Shown piece after piece: positions 33,047 to 41,426 of a stretch of DNA of 64,000 nucleotides. Source of the stretch: Streptomyces xantholiticus. Lineage in GTDB: Bacteria > Actinomycetota > Actinomycetes > Streptomycetales > Streptomycetaceae. The notes under the pieces were generated by a model. That model was not told the origin of the DNA. It saw only the letters and a list, made by a program, of their open reading frames with translations, and ran no database searches. The translations under genes were made by a program, and so were the position numbers. Each line of letters starts with the position of its first letter. Positions within the stretch are counted from its first letter, which is position 1. Where the stretch lies: positions 62,001-126,000 of the forward strand of contig NZ_BMWB01000018.1 in the NCBI RefSeq assembly GCF_014651015.1, written 5' to 3'.

Positions 33047-33883
33047 TCAGATGCCGACCTTGATGCGCGCGAAGCGCTTCAGGGTGACACCGGCCTCGTC
33101 CAGAATCTGCTGAACGGTCTTCTTGTTGTCCAGCGCGTACGGCTGGCCGAGGAGAGTGGCCTCCTTGAAGAAGCCGTTGACGCGACCCTCGACGATCTTC
33201 GGGAGGGCGGCCTCGGGCTTGCCCTCGGCGCGGGTGGTCTCCTCGGCGACGCGACGCTCGGACTCGACGACCTCGGCCGGAACGTCCTCACGGGAGAGGT
33301 ACTTCGGGGCGAAGGCGGCGATGTGCTGGGCGACGCCCTTGGCGAGGTCGGCGTCGGCCTTGTCCAGCTCGACCAGAACACCGATCTGCGGCGGCAGGTC
33401 GGGCATGGTGCGGTGCATGTAGGACGCGACGTAGGCGCCGGAGAACTGCGCGAAGCGGTCCAGGACGATCTTCTCGCCGAGGTTGGCGTTGGCCTCGTCG
33501 ACGTACGCCTGGACGGTCTTGCCGGGCTCGATCTCGGAGCCGAGCAGCGCCTCGAGGTCGGCCGGGGAGGTCTTGGCGACGTGCGCGGCGAGCGCACCGG
33601 CGACGTCCTGGAACTTGTCACCCTTGGCGACGAAGTCCGTCTCGCACTTCAGCTCGACGATGACACCGGAGGTGTTGTCCTCGGCGATCAGGGAGACGAC
33701 GGCGCCGTTCTCGGCGGAGCGGCCCTCGCGCTTGGCGACGCCCTTCTGGCCCTTGATGCGCAGAGCCTCGACGGCCTTGTCGACGTTGCCTTCGGCCTCG
33801 TCCAGCGCCTTCTTGCAGTCCATCATGCCGGCGCCGGTGAGCTCGCGGAGCTTCTTGACGTCAGCGGCGGTGTAGTTCGCCAT
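33047..33883 (-). CDS. tsf: Elongation factor Ts
   Basis: A 278-residue guanine-nucleotide exchange factor for EF-Tu. The N-terminal UBA-like domain MANYTAADVKKLRELTGAGM and DCKKALDEAEGNVDKAVE, and the core motif VELKCETDFVAKGD with the TDF residues that contact EF-Tu, are intact. The length equals that of streptomycete EF-Ts. It follows rpsB in the usual order. Confidence 0.97.
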   Translation of the reverse strand: MANYTAADVKKLRELTGAGMMDCKKALDEAEGNVDKAVEALRIKGQKGVAKREGRSAENGAVVSLIAEDNTSGVIVELKCETDFVAKGDKFQDVAGALAAHVAKTSPADLEALLGSEIEPGKTVQAYVDEANANLGEKIVLDRFAQFSGAYVASYMHRTMPDLPPQIGVLVELDKADADLAKGVAQHIAAFAPKYLSREDVPAEVVESERRVAEETTRAEGKPEAALPKIVEGRVNGFFKEATLLGQPYALDNKKTVQQILDEAGVTLKRFARIKVGI

Positions 33884-33931
33884 GTCCTTGAATCTCTCTC
33901 GAAAGTCGAAAGTCGAAGATCTACGGGTGAG

Positions 33932-33965
33932 CGGCGGGGCCGGTGTGGTCACACCGTCCCCGCCG
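33932..33965 (-). terminator. Hairpin in the rpsB-tsf spacer (attenuator-like)
   Basis: GGCGGGG (33933-33939) pairs with CCCCGCC (33958-33964), and an inner GGTGTG/CACACC pairing forms the top of the stem with a small mismatch between. Its position inside the operon suggests partial termination to set the S2:EF-Ts ratio. Confidence 0.55.
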
Positions 33966-33986
33966 TCAGCAACCGAACCTGTGAGG

Positions 33987-34910
33987 TCAGGCCTGCTCGG
34001 CGTCCTCGGCCGGCTTCTCGGCCTCGGCAGCCGGCGCCTCGGCGGCCGGGGCCTCGACAGCCGGCGCCTCGGCAGCCGGCGCCTCGACAGCCGGCGCCTC
34101 GGCGGGCTTCGCCTCGGCGTCGTCGGCCTTCTTCTCGCCCTCGAGGAGGTCACGCTCCCACTCGGCGAGCGGCTCGCCGGCGGCCTTCTCACCCGGCTTG
34201 GAGTCACCGGTGGCGGCGCCGGAGCGGGCGATGAGGCCCTCGGCGACGGCGTCGGCGATCACACGGGTGAGCAGGGTGACGGAGCGGATCGCGTCGTCGT
34301 TGCCCGGGATCTTGTAGTCGACCTCGTCCGGGTCGCAGTTGGTGTCGAGGATCGCGACGACCGGGATGTGGAGCTTGCGCGCCTCACCGACGGCGATGTG
34401 CTCCTTCTTGGTGTCGACGATCCAGACCGCGCTCGGCACCTTCTGCATCTCGCGGATACCACCGAGGGTCTTCTCCAGCTTGGCCTTCTCACGCGAGAGG
34501 ACCAGGAGCTCCTTCTTGGTGAGGCCGGAGGCGGCCACGTCCTCGAAGTCGATCTGCTCGAGCTCCTTGAGGCGCTGCAGACGCTTGTAGACGGTGGAGA
34601 AGTTGGTGAGCATACCGCCCAGCCAACGCTGGTTGACGTACGGCATACCGACGCGCGTCGCCTGCTCGGCGATGGCCTCCTGGGCCTGCTTCTTGGTGCC
34701 GACGAACATGATGGAGCCGCCGTGCGCGACGGTCTCCTTGACGAACTCGTAGGCGCGGTCGATGTACGACAGCGACTGGAGCAGGTCGATGATGTAGATG
34801 CCGTTGCGCTCCGTGAAGATGAAGCGCTTCATCTTCGGGTTCCAACGACGGGTCTGGTGACCGAAGTGGACGCCGCTCTCCAGCAGCTCCCGCATCGTGA
34901 CGACGGCCAT
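33987..34910 (-). CDS. rpsB: 30S ribosomal protein S2
   Basis: A 307-residue S2 with the conserved start MAVVTMRELLESGVHFGHQT, RWNPKMKRFIFTERNGIYII and the late IPGNDDAIRSVTLLTRVIAD. AGGAG precedes the ATG. About 70 extra C-terminal residues follow the folded core, ending in an Ala/Glu/Pro repeat; this tail is a streptomycete feature and is probably disordered. Confidence 0.97.
   Translation of the reverse strand: MAVVTMRELLESGVHFGHQTRRWNPKMKRFIFTERNGIYIIDLLQSLSYIDRAYEFVKETVAHGGSIMFVGTKKQAQEAIAEQATRVGMPYVNQRWLGGMLTNFSTVYKRLQRLKELEQIDFEDVAASGLTKKELLVLSREKAKLEKTLGGIREMQKVPSAVWIVDTKKEHIAVGEARKLHIPVVAILDTNCDPDEVDYKIPGNDDAIRSVTLLTRVIADAVAEGLIARSGAATGDSKPGEKAAGEPLAEWERDLLEGEKKADDAEAKPAEAPAVEAPAAEAPAVEAPAAEAPAAEAEKPAEDAEQA
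34021..34104 (-). repeat. 15-base tandem repeat encoding the S2 C-terminal tail
   Basis: Five and a half units of a 15-base sequence (GCCTCGRCRGCCGGC on the plus strand) encode repeated EAPAA/EAPAV pentapeptides in frame within rpsB. Copy number is likely to vary between strains. Confidence 0.85.
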
Positions 34911-35088
34911 GGCCGTATCTCCTTGGATTCTCGGTTGTGTCCTGACGCCCCGACGCGCCGTGCCACAAGGGACCGAGGAGCGCGGCCACCGACCGCTGAG
35001 GGTGTGGTGGCGGGGCGTGCGAAGTCGACCCGGTGACCCGGATCGCCAGAAGAAGTGTACGGGACCGCTGACCTACCGGGTGACGGCG

Positions 35089-35115
35089 CTGTCCACAACG
35101 GGACCGTTGTCCACA
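35089..35115 (+). promoter_or_regulatory. Pair of DnaA-box-like sequences
   Basis: CTGTCCACA at 35089-35097 and TTGTCCACA at 35107-35115 are in direct orientation 18 bases apart. Both fit the streptomycete DnaA box, and the second is the preferred form. They lie in the spacer between rpsB and the M23 peptidase. Confidence 0.45.
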
Positions 35116-35167
35116 GAACCGGGCCATGATCAGCGAGCGGGGCTTCGTCCGCGGGACGGTTCCGTCC

Positions 35168-36754
35168 ATGAAGCGTACGTACTCCGCGTCTTCCGCGTCC
35201 GCGGTCTGCCTGGTGGTCACCCTCCTGCTGCTCGCCGCGCTGCCGGCGGTGGCCGGCCCCCTCCCGGCGACCGTCGTGCCCCGCCCGCCCGGCGGCGGTG
35301 GGGGCGGCGCGGCCATCCCGGTCCCGGCCGCGCACGCATGGCGTGGTGGCGCGCACGGCCATGGCGCGGCCAACGCCGAGGGGCGGGGACGCCGCGCGGC
35401 CGAGGGTGGGCAGCCGCAGAGCCGTGGGCACGGTCGGGCGTCGCAGGCACCCGTGGCGGGTGCCGCTGACGACGGTGCGGAGCGGAGTTGGCCCGTCGGG
35501 TCGCCGCGGCCCGTGGTGGTGCGGGGATGGGAGCCGCCCGGTTCTCCCTACGGGCCGGGCCACCGCGGTGTGGACCTGGCCGCGGCGGCGGGAACACCCG
35601 TGCGGGCCGCGGCGCCGGGCATGATCTCCTTCGCCGGCTCGGTCGCGGGCCGAGGAGTGGTGTCGATCAGCCTCACCGGTACGGGTGACCCGCCGATGCG
35701 CACGACGTACGAGCCCGTCCGCCCGATCGTCGAGAAGGGCACAGAGGTACGCGCCGGCGACGTGGTCGGCGTCGTCGAGCCGGGGGCGTCGCACTGCGCG
35801 GGCTGTCTGCACTGGGGGCTGCGCCACGGCCCCGCGTATCTGAACCCGCTGTCGCTGCTGCCGCCCTGGATGCTGCGCCGTGCGCCGTCCCGGCTGCTGC
35901 CGGTGTTCGGCGTGCCCCACCCGGCGGCGGGGCCGGCTGCCTTCGCGGGCCCGGCCGCTGCCGCGGGGACAGCGGGGACGCCGCACGCCGGGCTGCTGCT
36001 GCTCGCCTGCCTGGCGGCACATCGGGCCCTGCGGCGGTCCGGCCGGGCCACGGCTTGTGCCGAGACCGGCCGGTCAGCCCCGTACGCCCCGCAGCACCAT
36101 TGCGACGGCCGCCTCCGCGACGGCGTCGGGCTCCTCGGCGGCGCCGAGCTCGATGCGGCGGACCGCGGCGTCCACGATGCCCTGGAGAAGCATCGCGGTC
36201 AGCCGGGGCCGGTCCTGGCCCAGCTCACCGAGCGCCTCGACGATCATCGCGATCAGCCCGCCGTGCGCGGCCCGGATCTTCTCGCGGGCCCCGGCGTCCA
36301 GTTCACTCGCCGAGATCGCGACGACGGCCCGGTGTCGCCGGTCCCCGACCAGCTCGAGCTGTCGGCGCACATACGCCTCGACCTTGTCCTCCGGCGTCCG
36401 GGCCCGCCCCATCGCGGCCTCCACCTCGGCCGCCCAGACGGGGAAGTCGACCGCACAGAGCTCTTCGACGACCGCGGCACGCGAGCGGAAGTACTCGTAC
36501 ACGGAGGACCTCGCCAGGCCGGTGCGCTCGGCGAGGGCGGGGAAGGTCAGCGCCTCCGTACCGCCTTCGGACAGGAGGGAACGCGCGGCGTCCAGCAGGG
36601 CGCCTCGCTGCATCGTCCGGTGCTCGGCCACGGAGGCCGCTCGAATCCTGGGCACGTCCCCACTTTACGGATGCCGTCCCGGGGATCCCAGAGTCACCGC
36701 CCCACGTCGGCCAGCTTCGCCCGCAGCTGCAGGACCGACTTGGTGTGGATCTGA
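35168..36754 (+). CDS. Secreted M23 family metallopeptidase (frame extends antisense through the TetR gene)
   Basis: A signal peptide (MKRTYSASSASAVCLVVTLL and LLAALPAVAGP) is followed by a low-complexity Gly/His linker. The LytM-type zinc peptidase domain follows at about residues 115-225, with PYGPGHRGVDLAAAAGTPV (His and Asp ligands) and CLHWGLRHG near its end. Such enzymes cut peptidoglycan cross-links or act as LytM regulators. A second hydrophobic stretch (GLLLLACLAAHRAL) at about residue 280 looks like the natural C-terminus. However, no stop follows in any forward frame, and this frame stays open to 36754, antisense to the whole regulator gene. The true end is therefore unclear; I expect it near 36060 in relatives. 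The start is the ATG immediately before the signal peptide. Confidence 0.65.
   Translation: MKRTYSASSASAVCLVVTLLLLAALPAVAGPLPATVVPRPPGGGGGGAAIPVPAAHAWRGGAHGHGAANAEGRGRRAAEGGQPQSRGHGRASQAPVAGAADDGAERSWPVGSPRPVVVRGWEPPGSPYGPGHRGVDLAAAAGTPVRAAAPGMISFAGSVAGRGVVSISLTGTGDPPMRTTYEPVRPIVEKGTEVRAGDVVGVVEPGASHCAGCLHWGLRHGPAYLNPLSLLPPWMLRRAPSRLLPVFGVPHPAAGPAAFAGPAAAAGTAGTPHAGLLLLACLAAHRALRRSGRATACAETGRSAPYAPQHHCDGRLRDGVGLLGGAELDAADRGVHDALEKHRGQPGPVLAQLTERLDDHRDQPAVRGPDLLAGPGVQFTRRDRDDGPVSPVPDQLELSAHIRLDLVLRRPGPPHRGLHLGRPDGEVDRTELFDDRGTRAEVLVHGGPRQAGALGEGGEGQRLRTAFGQEGTRGVQQGASLHRPVLGHGGRSNPGHVPTLRMPSRGSQSHRPTSASFARSCRTDLVWI
36074..36655 (-). CDS. TetR family transcriptional regulator
   Basis: A 193-residue regulator. 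The N-terminal helix-turn-helix reads LLDAARSLLSEGGTEALTFP followed by ALAERTGLARSSVYEYFRSR, the canonical TetR form, and a helical ligand domain follows. It is the next gene after whiG on the same strand (38-base spacer). Target unknown; the neighbouring M23 gene is one candidate. Confidence 0.9.
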   Translation of the reverse strand: MPRIRAASVAEHRTMQRGALLDAARSLLSEGGTEALTFPALAERTGLARSSVYEYFRSRAAVVEELCAVDFPVWAAEVEAAMGRARTPEDKVEAYVRRQLELVGDRRHRAVVAISASELDAGAREKIRAAHGGLIAMIVEALGELGQDRPRLTAMLLQGIVDAAVRRIELGAAEEPDAVAEAAVAMVLRGVRG

Positions 36755-37530
36755 CTGACCCTGCTCTCCGTGACGCCGAGGACGTGCCCGATCTCGGCCA
36801 GCGTGAGGCCCTCGTAGTAATAGAGCGTGACCACGGTCTTCTCACGGTCGGGCAGGGTGTTGATGGCGCGGGCGAGGAGTCTGCGCAGCTCGCGGTCCTC
36901 GGCCACCTCGACCGGATTGTCGGCTGCGGTGTCCTCGAGCGTGTCCATGAGGCTCAGGCGCTCACCGCCCTCCGCGCCGACATGCAGCAGTTCCTCCAGG
37001 GCCACCACGTTCGCCAGCGACAACTGGCTGAAAACCGCGTGCAGTTCCTCCACCGCGACGCCCATCTCGGCGGCGACCTCACACTCGGAAGGAGTACGTC
37101 GCAACTGCGCCTCGAGCGTCGCGTATGCCCGCTCGACTGCCCGCGCCTTCTGCCGCACGGAACGGGGGATCCAGTCCAGCGCGCGCAGTTCGTCGATCAT
37201 CGCGCCGCGGATCCTGGTGATGGCGTACGTCTCGAACTTGATCGACCGGTCGATGTCGAACTTCTCGATGGCGTCGATGAGCCCGAAGACCCCGGAGGAG
37301 ACGAAGTCCGCCTGCTCGACGTTGGACGGCAGCCCCACACTCACCCGGCCCGCGACGTACTTGACCAGCGGTGAGTAGTGCAGGATCAGCTGCTCCCGCA
37401 GCCGGTCGTCACCCGTGGCCTTGTACGACCGCCACAACTCCTCGAGCGACGAGGGAGCAGCGGGCCGCGCGGCGCCACGGGCAGCGGGTGGCGCTGCCGC
37501 GCGGTCCGACCCGGAGGTGTGCTGGGGCAT
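36694..37530 (-). CDS. whiG: RNA polymerase sigma factor WhiG (sporulation/motility type)
   Basis: A 278-residue FliA-type sigma-28 factor. Region 2 includes LVKYVAGRVSVGLPSNVEQA, FGLIDAIEKFDIDRSIKFET and YAITRIRGAMIDELR. Region 4 ends TLAEIGHVLGVTESRVSQIH. In Streptomyces WhiG commits aerial hyphae to sporulation and is restrained by the anti-sigma RsiG with c-di-GMP. Length, sequence and linkage to dprA match the S. coelicolor locus. Confidence 0.95.
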   Translation of the reverse strand: MPQHTSGSDRAAAPPAARGAARPAAPSSLEELWRSYKATGDDRLREQLILHYSPLVKYVAGRVSVGLPSNVEQADFVSSGVFGLIDAIEKFDIDRSIKFETYAITRIRGAMIDELRALDWIPRSVRQKARAVERAYATLEAQLRRTPSECEVAAEMGVAVEELHAVFSQLSLANVVALEELLHVGAEGGERLSLMDTLEDTAADNPVEVAEDRELRRLLARAINTLPDREKTVVTLYYYEGLTLAEIGHVLGVTESRVSQIHTKSVLQLRAKLADVGR

Positions 37531-37773
37531 GCGTTGCCTTGAGCCGTTCTGCTGTGAGGGGAGGTGGGGAGGGGCCCGCCTGGGCCCGGAACCCGGTGAG
37601 CGTAGCGTGACTGCACGGTCGCGTTGGGCGAAGGTCAGGGATACGACCCTGCGCGTATTCGCCCTCGCCCACACCTTCGAACCGGGGCCGATGCCCCACG
37701 CACCGGCCCCTCCGGTCCCGCCGACTGGCCTGAAGAGGTCATCGGCTTCACCTTTTCACCCGAATGCTCCAGG

Positions 37774-38961
37774 TCAAGCACCGCCTCGCCGTGCGTTCGA
37801 ACCGAGGCCGGGTCCCTGCGTCAACCTCCACCCTTCGCCGTCCCGTTCCACGAATCCGAGTGAATGCAGTTCGTACAGCTTGCCCAGGGCCTCGTCCACC
37901 GTCGCCCCCGCGCCGCGGGCGACCTCCCGCCCAGCGACGGCGCCTCTGGCCGGAAGCGCCTCCAGCACCCGTCTGCCGACCGGATCCAGCAGGTCCCTGG
38001 GAAGCACCGGGCCGATGCGCTCGGGGGCCAGGTCCCCCATGCCGCCGACCAGTTCGACCACTTCCGCCGCGTCGGTGACCAGCACGCTCTCGCCACGCAG
38101 CAGTTCGTGGACGCCGGCCGACAGTCCGCTGGTGGCAGGGCCCGGCACCCCCATCGTGCAGCGGCCCAGCCGCTGGGCGTTGCGCGCGGTGACCAGCGAG
38201 CCGCTGCGGTACTCGGCCTCGACGACCACGGTGCCCCGTGTCAGCGCCGCGATGACGCGGTTGCGCATGACGAACCTGCTGGGCGTCGGGTGATCCCCCG
38301 GCGGCAACTCGCCGATGACGAGCCCCTGTTCGACGATGCGTCCGATGAGTTGGCCATGCCCCCGGGGGTAGACGACGTCGACCCCGCAGGCGAGGACGGC
38401 GACCGTGGCACCGCCTGCGGCCAGCACGCCGCGGTGTGCGGAGCCGTCCACGCCGAACGCCGCTCCCGACACCACGACCCAGCCGCGCTCCGCCAGTCCG
38501 GCGCCGAGGCCGGCCGCCATGTGCGCCCCGTAGGGCGTGCATGCCCGCGCCCCGACAACCGCGACCGAGCGCAGCGCCCATTTCCTCAGGTCGGGCCGGC
38601 CCCGCACCCACAGGCCGACCGGACGGGCGTCGTGGAGGTCGTCGAGCTGACTCGGCCACTCGGCGTCGCCGGGCACCACGAACCGGCCGCCGACCACGTG
38701 CACCGCATCCAGATCGCGCTCCGGCTCCACCCCGACGGCACGCGCCCGCAGCCCTTGCGCCCGCCGCTCGTTGACGCCCGGCAGCGATTTCGCCGTGCGG
38801 TCCTGCGACGTCAGCCGGGCCAGCAGTTCCTCGGCGCCGAATTCCCGCAGCCACCGTCCGCCGCGTTCGTCACCCGGTTCCAGGATCCGTGTCAGAGCTG
38901 CCCGCGCCGTCCGCTCCGGCTCGTCCGGTGGCCCGTTCGGCGGGGGCGTCAGCGGCGTCAT
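37774..38961 (-). CDS. dprA: DNA-processing protein DprA
   Basis: A 395-residue DprA/Smf protein that loads RecA on incoming single-stranded DNA. The Rossmann-like core has SVAVVGARACTPYGAHMAAG, VVVSGAAFGVDGSAHRG, GVDVVYPRGHGQLIGRI and SRFVMRNRVIAALTRGTVVVEA. A C-terminal winged-helix-like domain follows. The ATG overlaps the ComM-like gene by four bases, so yraN, comM-like and dprA form one coupled unit. Confidence 0.94.
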   Translation of the reverse strand: MTPLTPPPNGPPDEPERTARAALTRILEPGDERGGRWLREFGAEELLARLTSQDRTAKSLPGVNERRAQGLRARAVGVEPERDLDAVHVVGGRFVVPGDAEWPSQLDDLHDARPVGLWVRGRPDLRKWALRSVAVVGARACTPYGAHMAAGLGAGLAERGWVVVSGAAFGVDGSAHRGVLAAGGATVAVLACGVDVVYPRGHGQLIGRIVEQGLVIGELPPGDHPTPSRFVMRNRVIAALTRGTVVVEAEYRSGSLVTARNAQRLGRCTMGVPGPATSGLSAGVHELLRGESVLVTDAAEVVELVGGMGDLAPERIGPVLPRDLLDPVGRRVLEALPARGAVAGREVARGAGATVDEALGKLYELHSLGFVERDGEGWRLTQGPGLGSNARRGGA

Positions 38962-40583
38962 GACCCTCCTCCGGCCCCGCCGACCGCCGCGGCCGGTGCG
39001 CCTCTCGCGATACCGGTCCGCAGCTCAAGTGCCAGCGCCACGTCGCACGGCTCCGGCCGGTCCCGGCCGGCGAGGTCGGCGACGGTCCAGGCCACCCTCA
39101 GCACGCGGTCCAGGCCGCGTGCCGTGAGCAGGCCGCGCTCCACGTCCCGCTCGGCGGCCGCCAGGGCGCCTGCGGACACCGTCCAGCGGGTCCGCAGCTC
39201 ATGCCCGGGGACCTCGCTGTTGACGCTCCAGGGGGTGCCGTCCAGCCGGGCCGCGGCACGTGCCCTCGCCTCCCGCACCCGGTCCGCGACCACTGCCGTG
39301 GACTCGCCCCGGCCGCCCTGACCGAGGAGATCGGACCGGCTCACCGGCTCGACCTCGATCCGCAGGTCGACCCGGTCCAGCAGGGGCCCCGACAGCCGGG
39401 CCTGGTACCGCCGGATGACCGAGGCGGGGCATTCGCAGCCGGCACCGTGAAGCGTGTGCCGGCCGCACGGGCAGGGATTGGCGGCCAGCACCATGAGGAA
39501 CTTCGCGGGCAGGCGCACCACTCCGCCGCTCCTGGCCACGACGACATGGCCCGACTCCAGTGGCTGCCGCAGCGCGTCGAGCGCCTTGGCGGAAAATTCC
39601 GGGGCCTCGTCCAGGAAGAGCACGCCCCGGTGGGCGAGCGAGACGGCGCCAGGCTTCGGCAGACCGTTGCCACCGCCGACCAGCGACTGCATCGTCGCCG
39701 AGTGGTGCGGTGAGCAGTACGGCGCCGTCCGCACCAGCGGTTCTCCCGGCGGGAGGATGCCCGCCACCGAGTGCACCGCGGTCACCTCGAGCGATTCCCG
39801 GCGGGTCAGCGGGGGCAGCACCCCGGGCAGGCGCTCGGCCAGCATGGTCTTCCCCGCGCCCGGCGGGCCGGAGAGCATCAGATGATGGCCGCCGGCCGCC
39901 GCGACCTCCAGACCGGTACGTGCGCGGTGCTGGCCCGCAACTTCGGCGAGGTCCGGCCCGTCGCCCGGGGCGGCGGACAGTCCCGTGCCGACACCGGCGC
40001 CCGGTACCAGCAGGCCCGCCAGCATGGCGTCGGGTCTGCCCGGCTCGAGAGCCTCCTCGTCCGGCACCGGCTCGTCGGCGAGCACGGCGATCAACTGGCG
40101 CAGACTGCGCACGCCGAGGACCGCGATCCCCGGTACGAGTGACGCCTCGCCCGCGGTCCGTTCCGGCACGACGACGTGTTCGTACCCCGCCTCCGCCGCC
40201 GCGAGCACCGCGGGAAGCACGCCGCGCACCGGTCTGACCCGGCCGTCGAGCCCCAGCTCCCCGATCAGCACGAGGTCGGCGATCTGACGCGGGTCGATCC
40301 GCTCGGCGGCACCCAGGACCGCGCACGCCACCGCGAGGTCGAAACCACTGCCGCCCTTCGGCACGGACGCCGGGCTGAGTCCCACGGTGAGTTTCTTCTG
40401 CGGCCACTCGGCGCCCGAGTTCACCACTGCCGCCCGCACCCGGTCGCGGCTCTCGACCAGGCTCTTGTCGGGCAGCCCCACCAGCGTGAACGCGGCCACT
40501 CCCGGCTCCAGGTCCGCCTGGACCTCGACCACCACGCCCTCGACGCCCACCAGGGCCACGGAGCACGCTCGTGCGAACCCCAT
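38958..40583 (-). CDS. YifB/ComM family Mg-chelatase-like AAA ATPase
   Basis: A 541-residue protein. The N-terminal Lon-protease-like fold (VEVQADLEPGVAAFTLVGLP) lacks a protease active site. A central AAA domain follows with Walker A GPPGAGKTM and Walker B VLFLDEAPEF, and a C-terminal Mg-chelatase domain carries a zinc-type NPCPCGRHTLHGAGCEC cluster. ComM in other bacteria is a helicase that extends integration of transforming DNA, consistent with the dprA neighbour. Confidence 0.92.
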   Translation of the reverse strand: MGFARACSVALVGVEGVVVEVQADLEPGVAAFTLVGLPDKSLVESRDRVRAAVVNSGAEWPQKKLTVGLSPASVPKGGSGFDLAVACAVLGAAERIDPRQIADLVLIGELGLDGRVRPVRGVLPAVLAAAEAGYEHVVVPERTAGEASLVPGIAVLGVRSLRQLIAVLADEPVPDEEALEPGRPDAMLAGLLVPGAGVGTGLSAAPGDGPDLAEVAGQHRARTGLEVAAAGGHHLMLSGPPGAGKTMLAERLPGVLPPLTRRESLEVTAVHSVAGILPPGEPLVRTAPYCSPHHSATMQSLVGGGNGLPKPGAVSLAHRGVLFLDEAPEFSAKALDALRQPLESGHVVVARSGGVVRLPAKFLMVLAANPCPCGRHTLHGAGCECPASVIRRYQARLSGPLLDRVDLRIEVEPVSRSDLLGQGGRGESTAVVADRVREARARAAARLDGTPWSVNSEVPGHELRTRWTVSAGALAAAERDVERGLLTARGLDRVLRVAWTVADLAGRDRPEPCDVALALELRTGIARGAPAAAVGGAGGGS

Positions 40584-40945
40584 CAGGCCACCCCGCGGGC
40601 ATGTTCTACCACTGCGGCACCGCGCCTGGGCAGCAGCACGCCCACGAGGTCGATGCGCACACCTCCCGGTGGCGCGCCGCCGTGCCGCTCGATCCAACAC
40701 TCGGCGAGGCGTCGCAGGCGCCGCGCCTTGACCGGCGTGATCGCGGCCATCGGATGCTCGTACGCACCGGTCCTGCGGGTCTTGACCTCACAGACGACCA
40801 CGGTGTCGCCGTCCCGGGCGACGATGTCGATCTCCCCGGCCCGCCCGCAGCGCCAGTTCCGCGCCAGCAGGCGCATGCCGGACCTGGTCAGCAGCCGCGC
40901 GGCCAGGTCCTCTCCGTACCGTCCCAGTGCCCCCGTCGCGTTCAT
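40583..40945 (-). CDS. YraN family (UPF0102) nuclease-like protein
   Basis: A 120-residue protein of the UPF0102 family with a restriction-endonuclease-like core: GRYGEDLAARLLTRSGMRLL, GEIDIVARDGDTVVVCEVKTR (the E/D-x-D...ExK catalytic pattern) and RAKRLRRLAECW-like C-terminal helix. Role unproven, probably DNA metabolism given the comM and dprA partners. Stop and next start overlap as TGATG. Confidence 0.92.
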   Translation of the reverse strand: MNATGALGRYGEDLAARLLTRSGMRLLARNWRCGRAGEIDIVARDGDTVVVCEVKTRRTGAYEHPMAAITPVKARRLRRLAECWIERHGGAPPGGVRIDLVGVLLPRRGAAVVEHARGVA

Positions 40946-41011
40946 CTCGGCACCACCTCCGGCACCGACTCTGACGCGTGGGACCCCTCAATGTGGATCT
41001 TGGTCGGGAAC

Positions 41012-41038
41012 TGTGGACAACCCCCGGACTGTGGACAA
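41012..41038 (-). promoter_or_regulatory. Pair of DnaA-box-like sequences
   Basis: Two perfect TTGTCCACA boxes (read on the complement) at 41012-41020 and 41030-41038, 18 bases apart, in the spacer between the DUF2469 gene and yraN. A weaker TGTGGATCT lies at 40992-41000. The first two are within a longer direct repeat CTGTGGACAACC. Confidence 0.45.
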
Positions 41039-41061
41039 CCGCGTCACCCGCGGGAGTGGGT

Positions 41062-41370
41062 TCAGCTCCCGGGAAGCTCGAGGTCGCTCTTGTTCAGCTC
41101 CTCGATGTTCACGTCCTTGAAGGTGAGCACCCGGACCTGCTTGACGAACCTGGCCGGCCGGTACATGTCCCAGACCCAGGCGTCGGCCATCGACACCTCG
41201 AAGAAGACCTCACCCTGAACCGAGTGCACCTGCATCTCGTAATCGTTGGTGAGGTAGAAGCGCCGCTCGGTCTCGATCACGTATTTGAACAGTCCGACGA
41301 CATCTCGGTACTCCCGGTAGAGCTTCAGCTCCATCTCGGTCTCGTACTTCTCGAGGTCCTCGGCGCTCAT
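41062..41370 (-). CDS. DUF2469 domain protein
   Basis: A 102-residue conserved actinobacterial protein starting MSAEDLEKYETEMELKLYRE, with FKYVIETERRFYLTNDYEMQ and DAWVWDMYRPARFVKQVRVL. The family is nearly invariant across actinobacteria but has no assigned function. An upstream ATG at 41403 adds 11 residues without family similarity. Confidence 0.93.
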   Translation of the reverse strand: MSAEDLEKYETEMELKLYREYRDVVGLFKYVIETERRFYLTNDYEMQVHSVQGEVFFEVSMADAWVWDMYRPARFVKQVRVLTFKDVNIEELNKSDLELPGS

Positions 41371-41426
41371 GGCATGTTCCCCTTCAGCCTTGCGTCCCCC
41401 CATTGTGCGCCAGTCACCCTGGGTCC

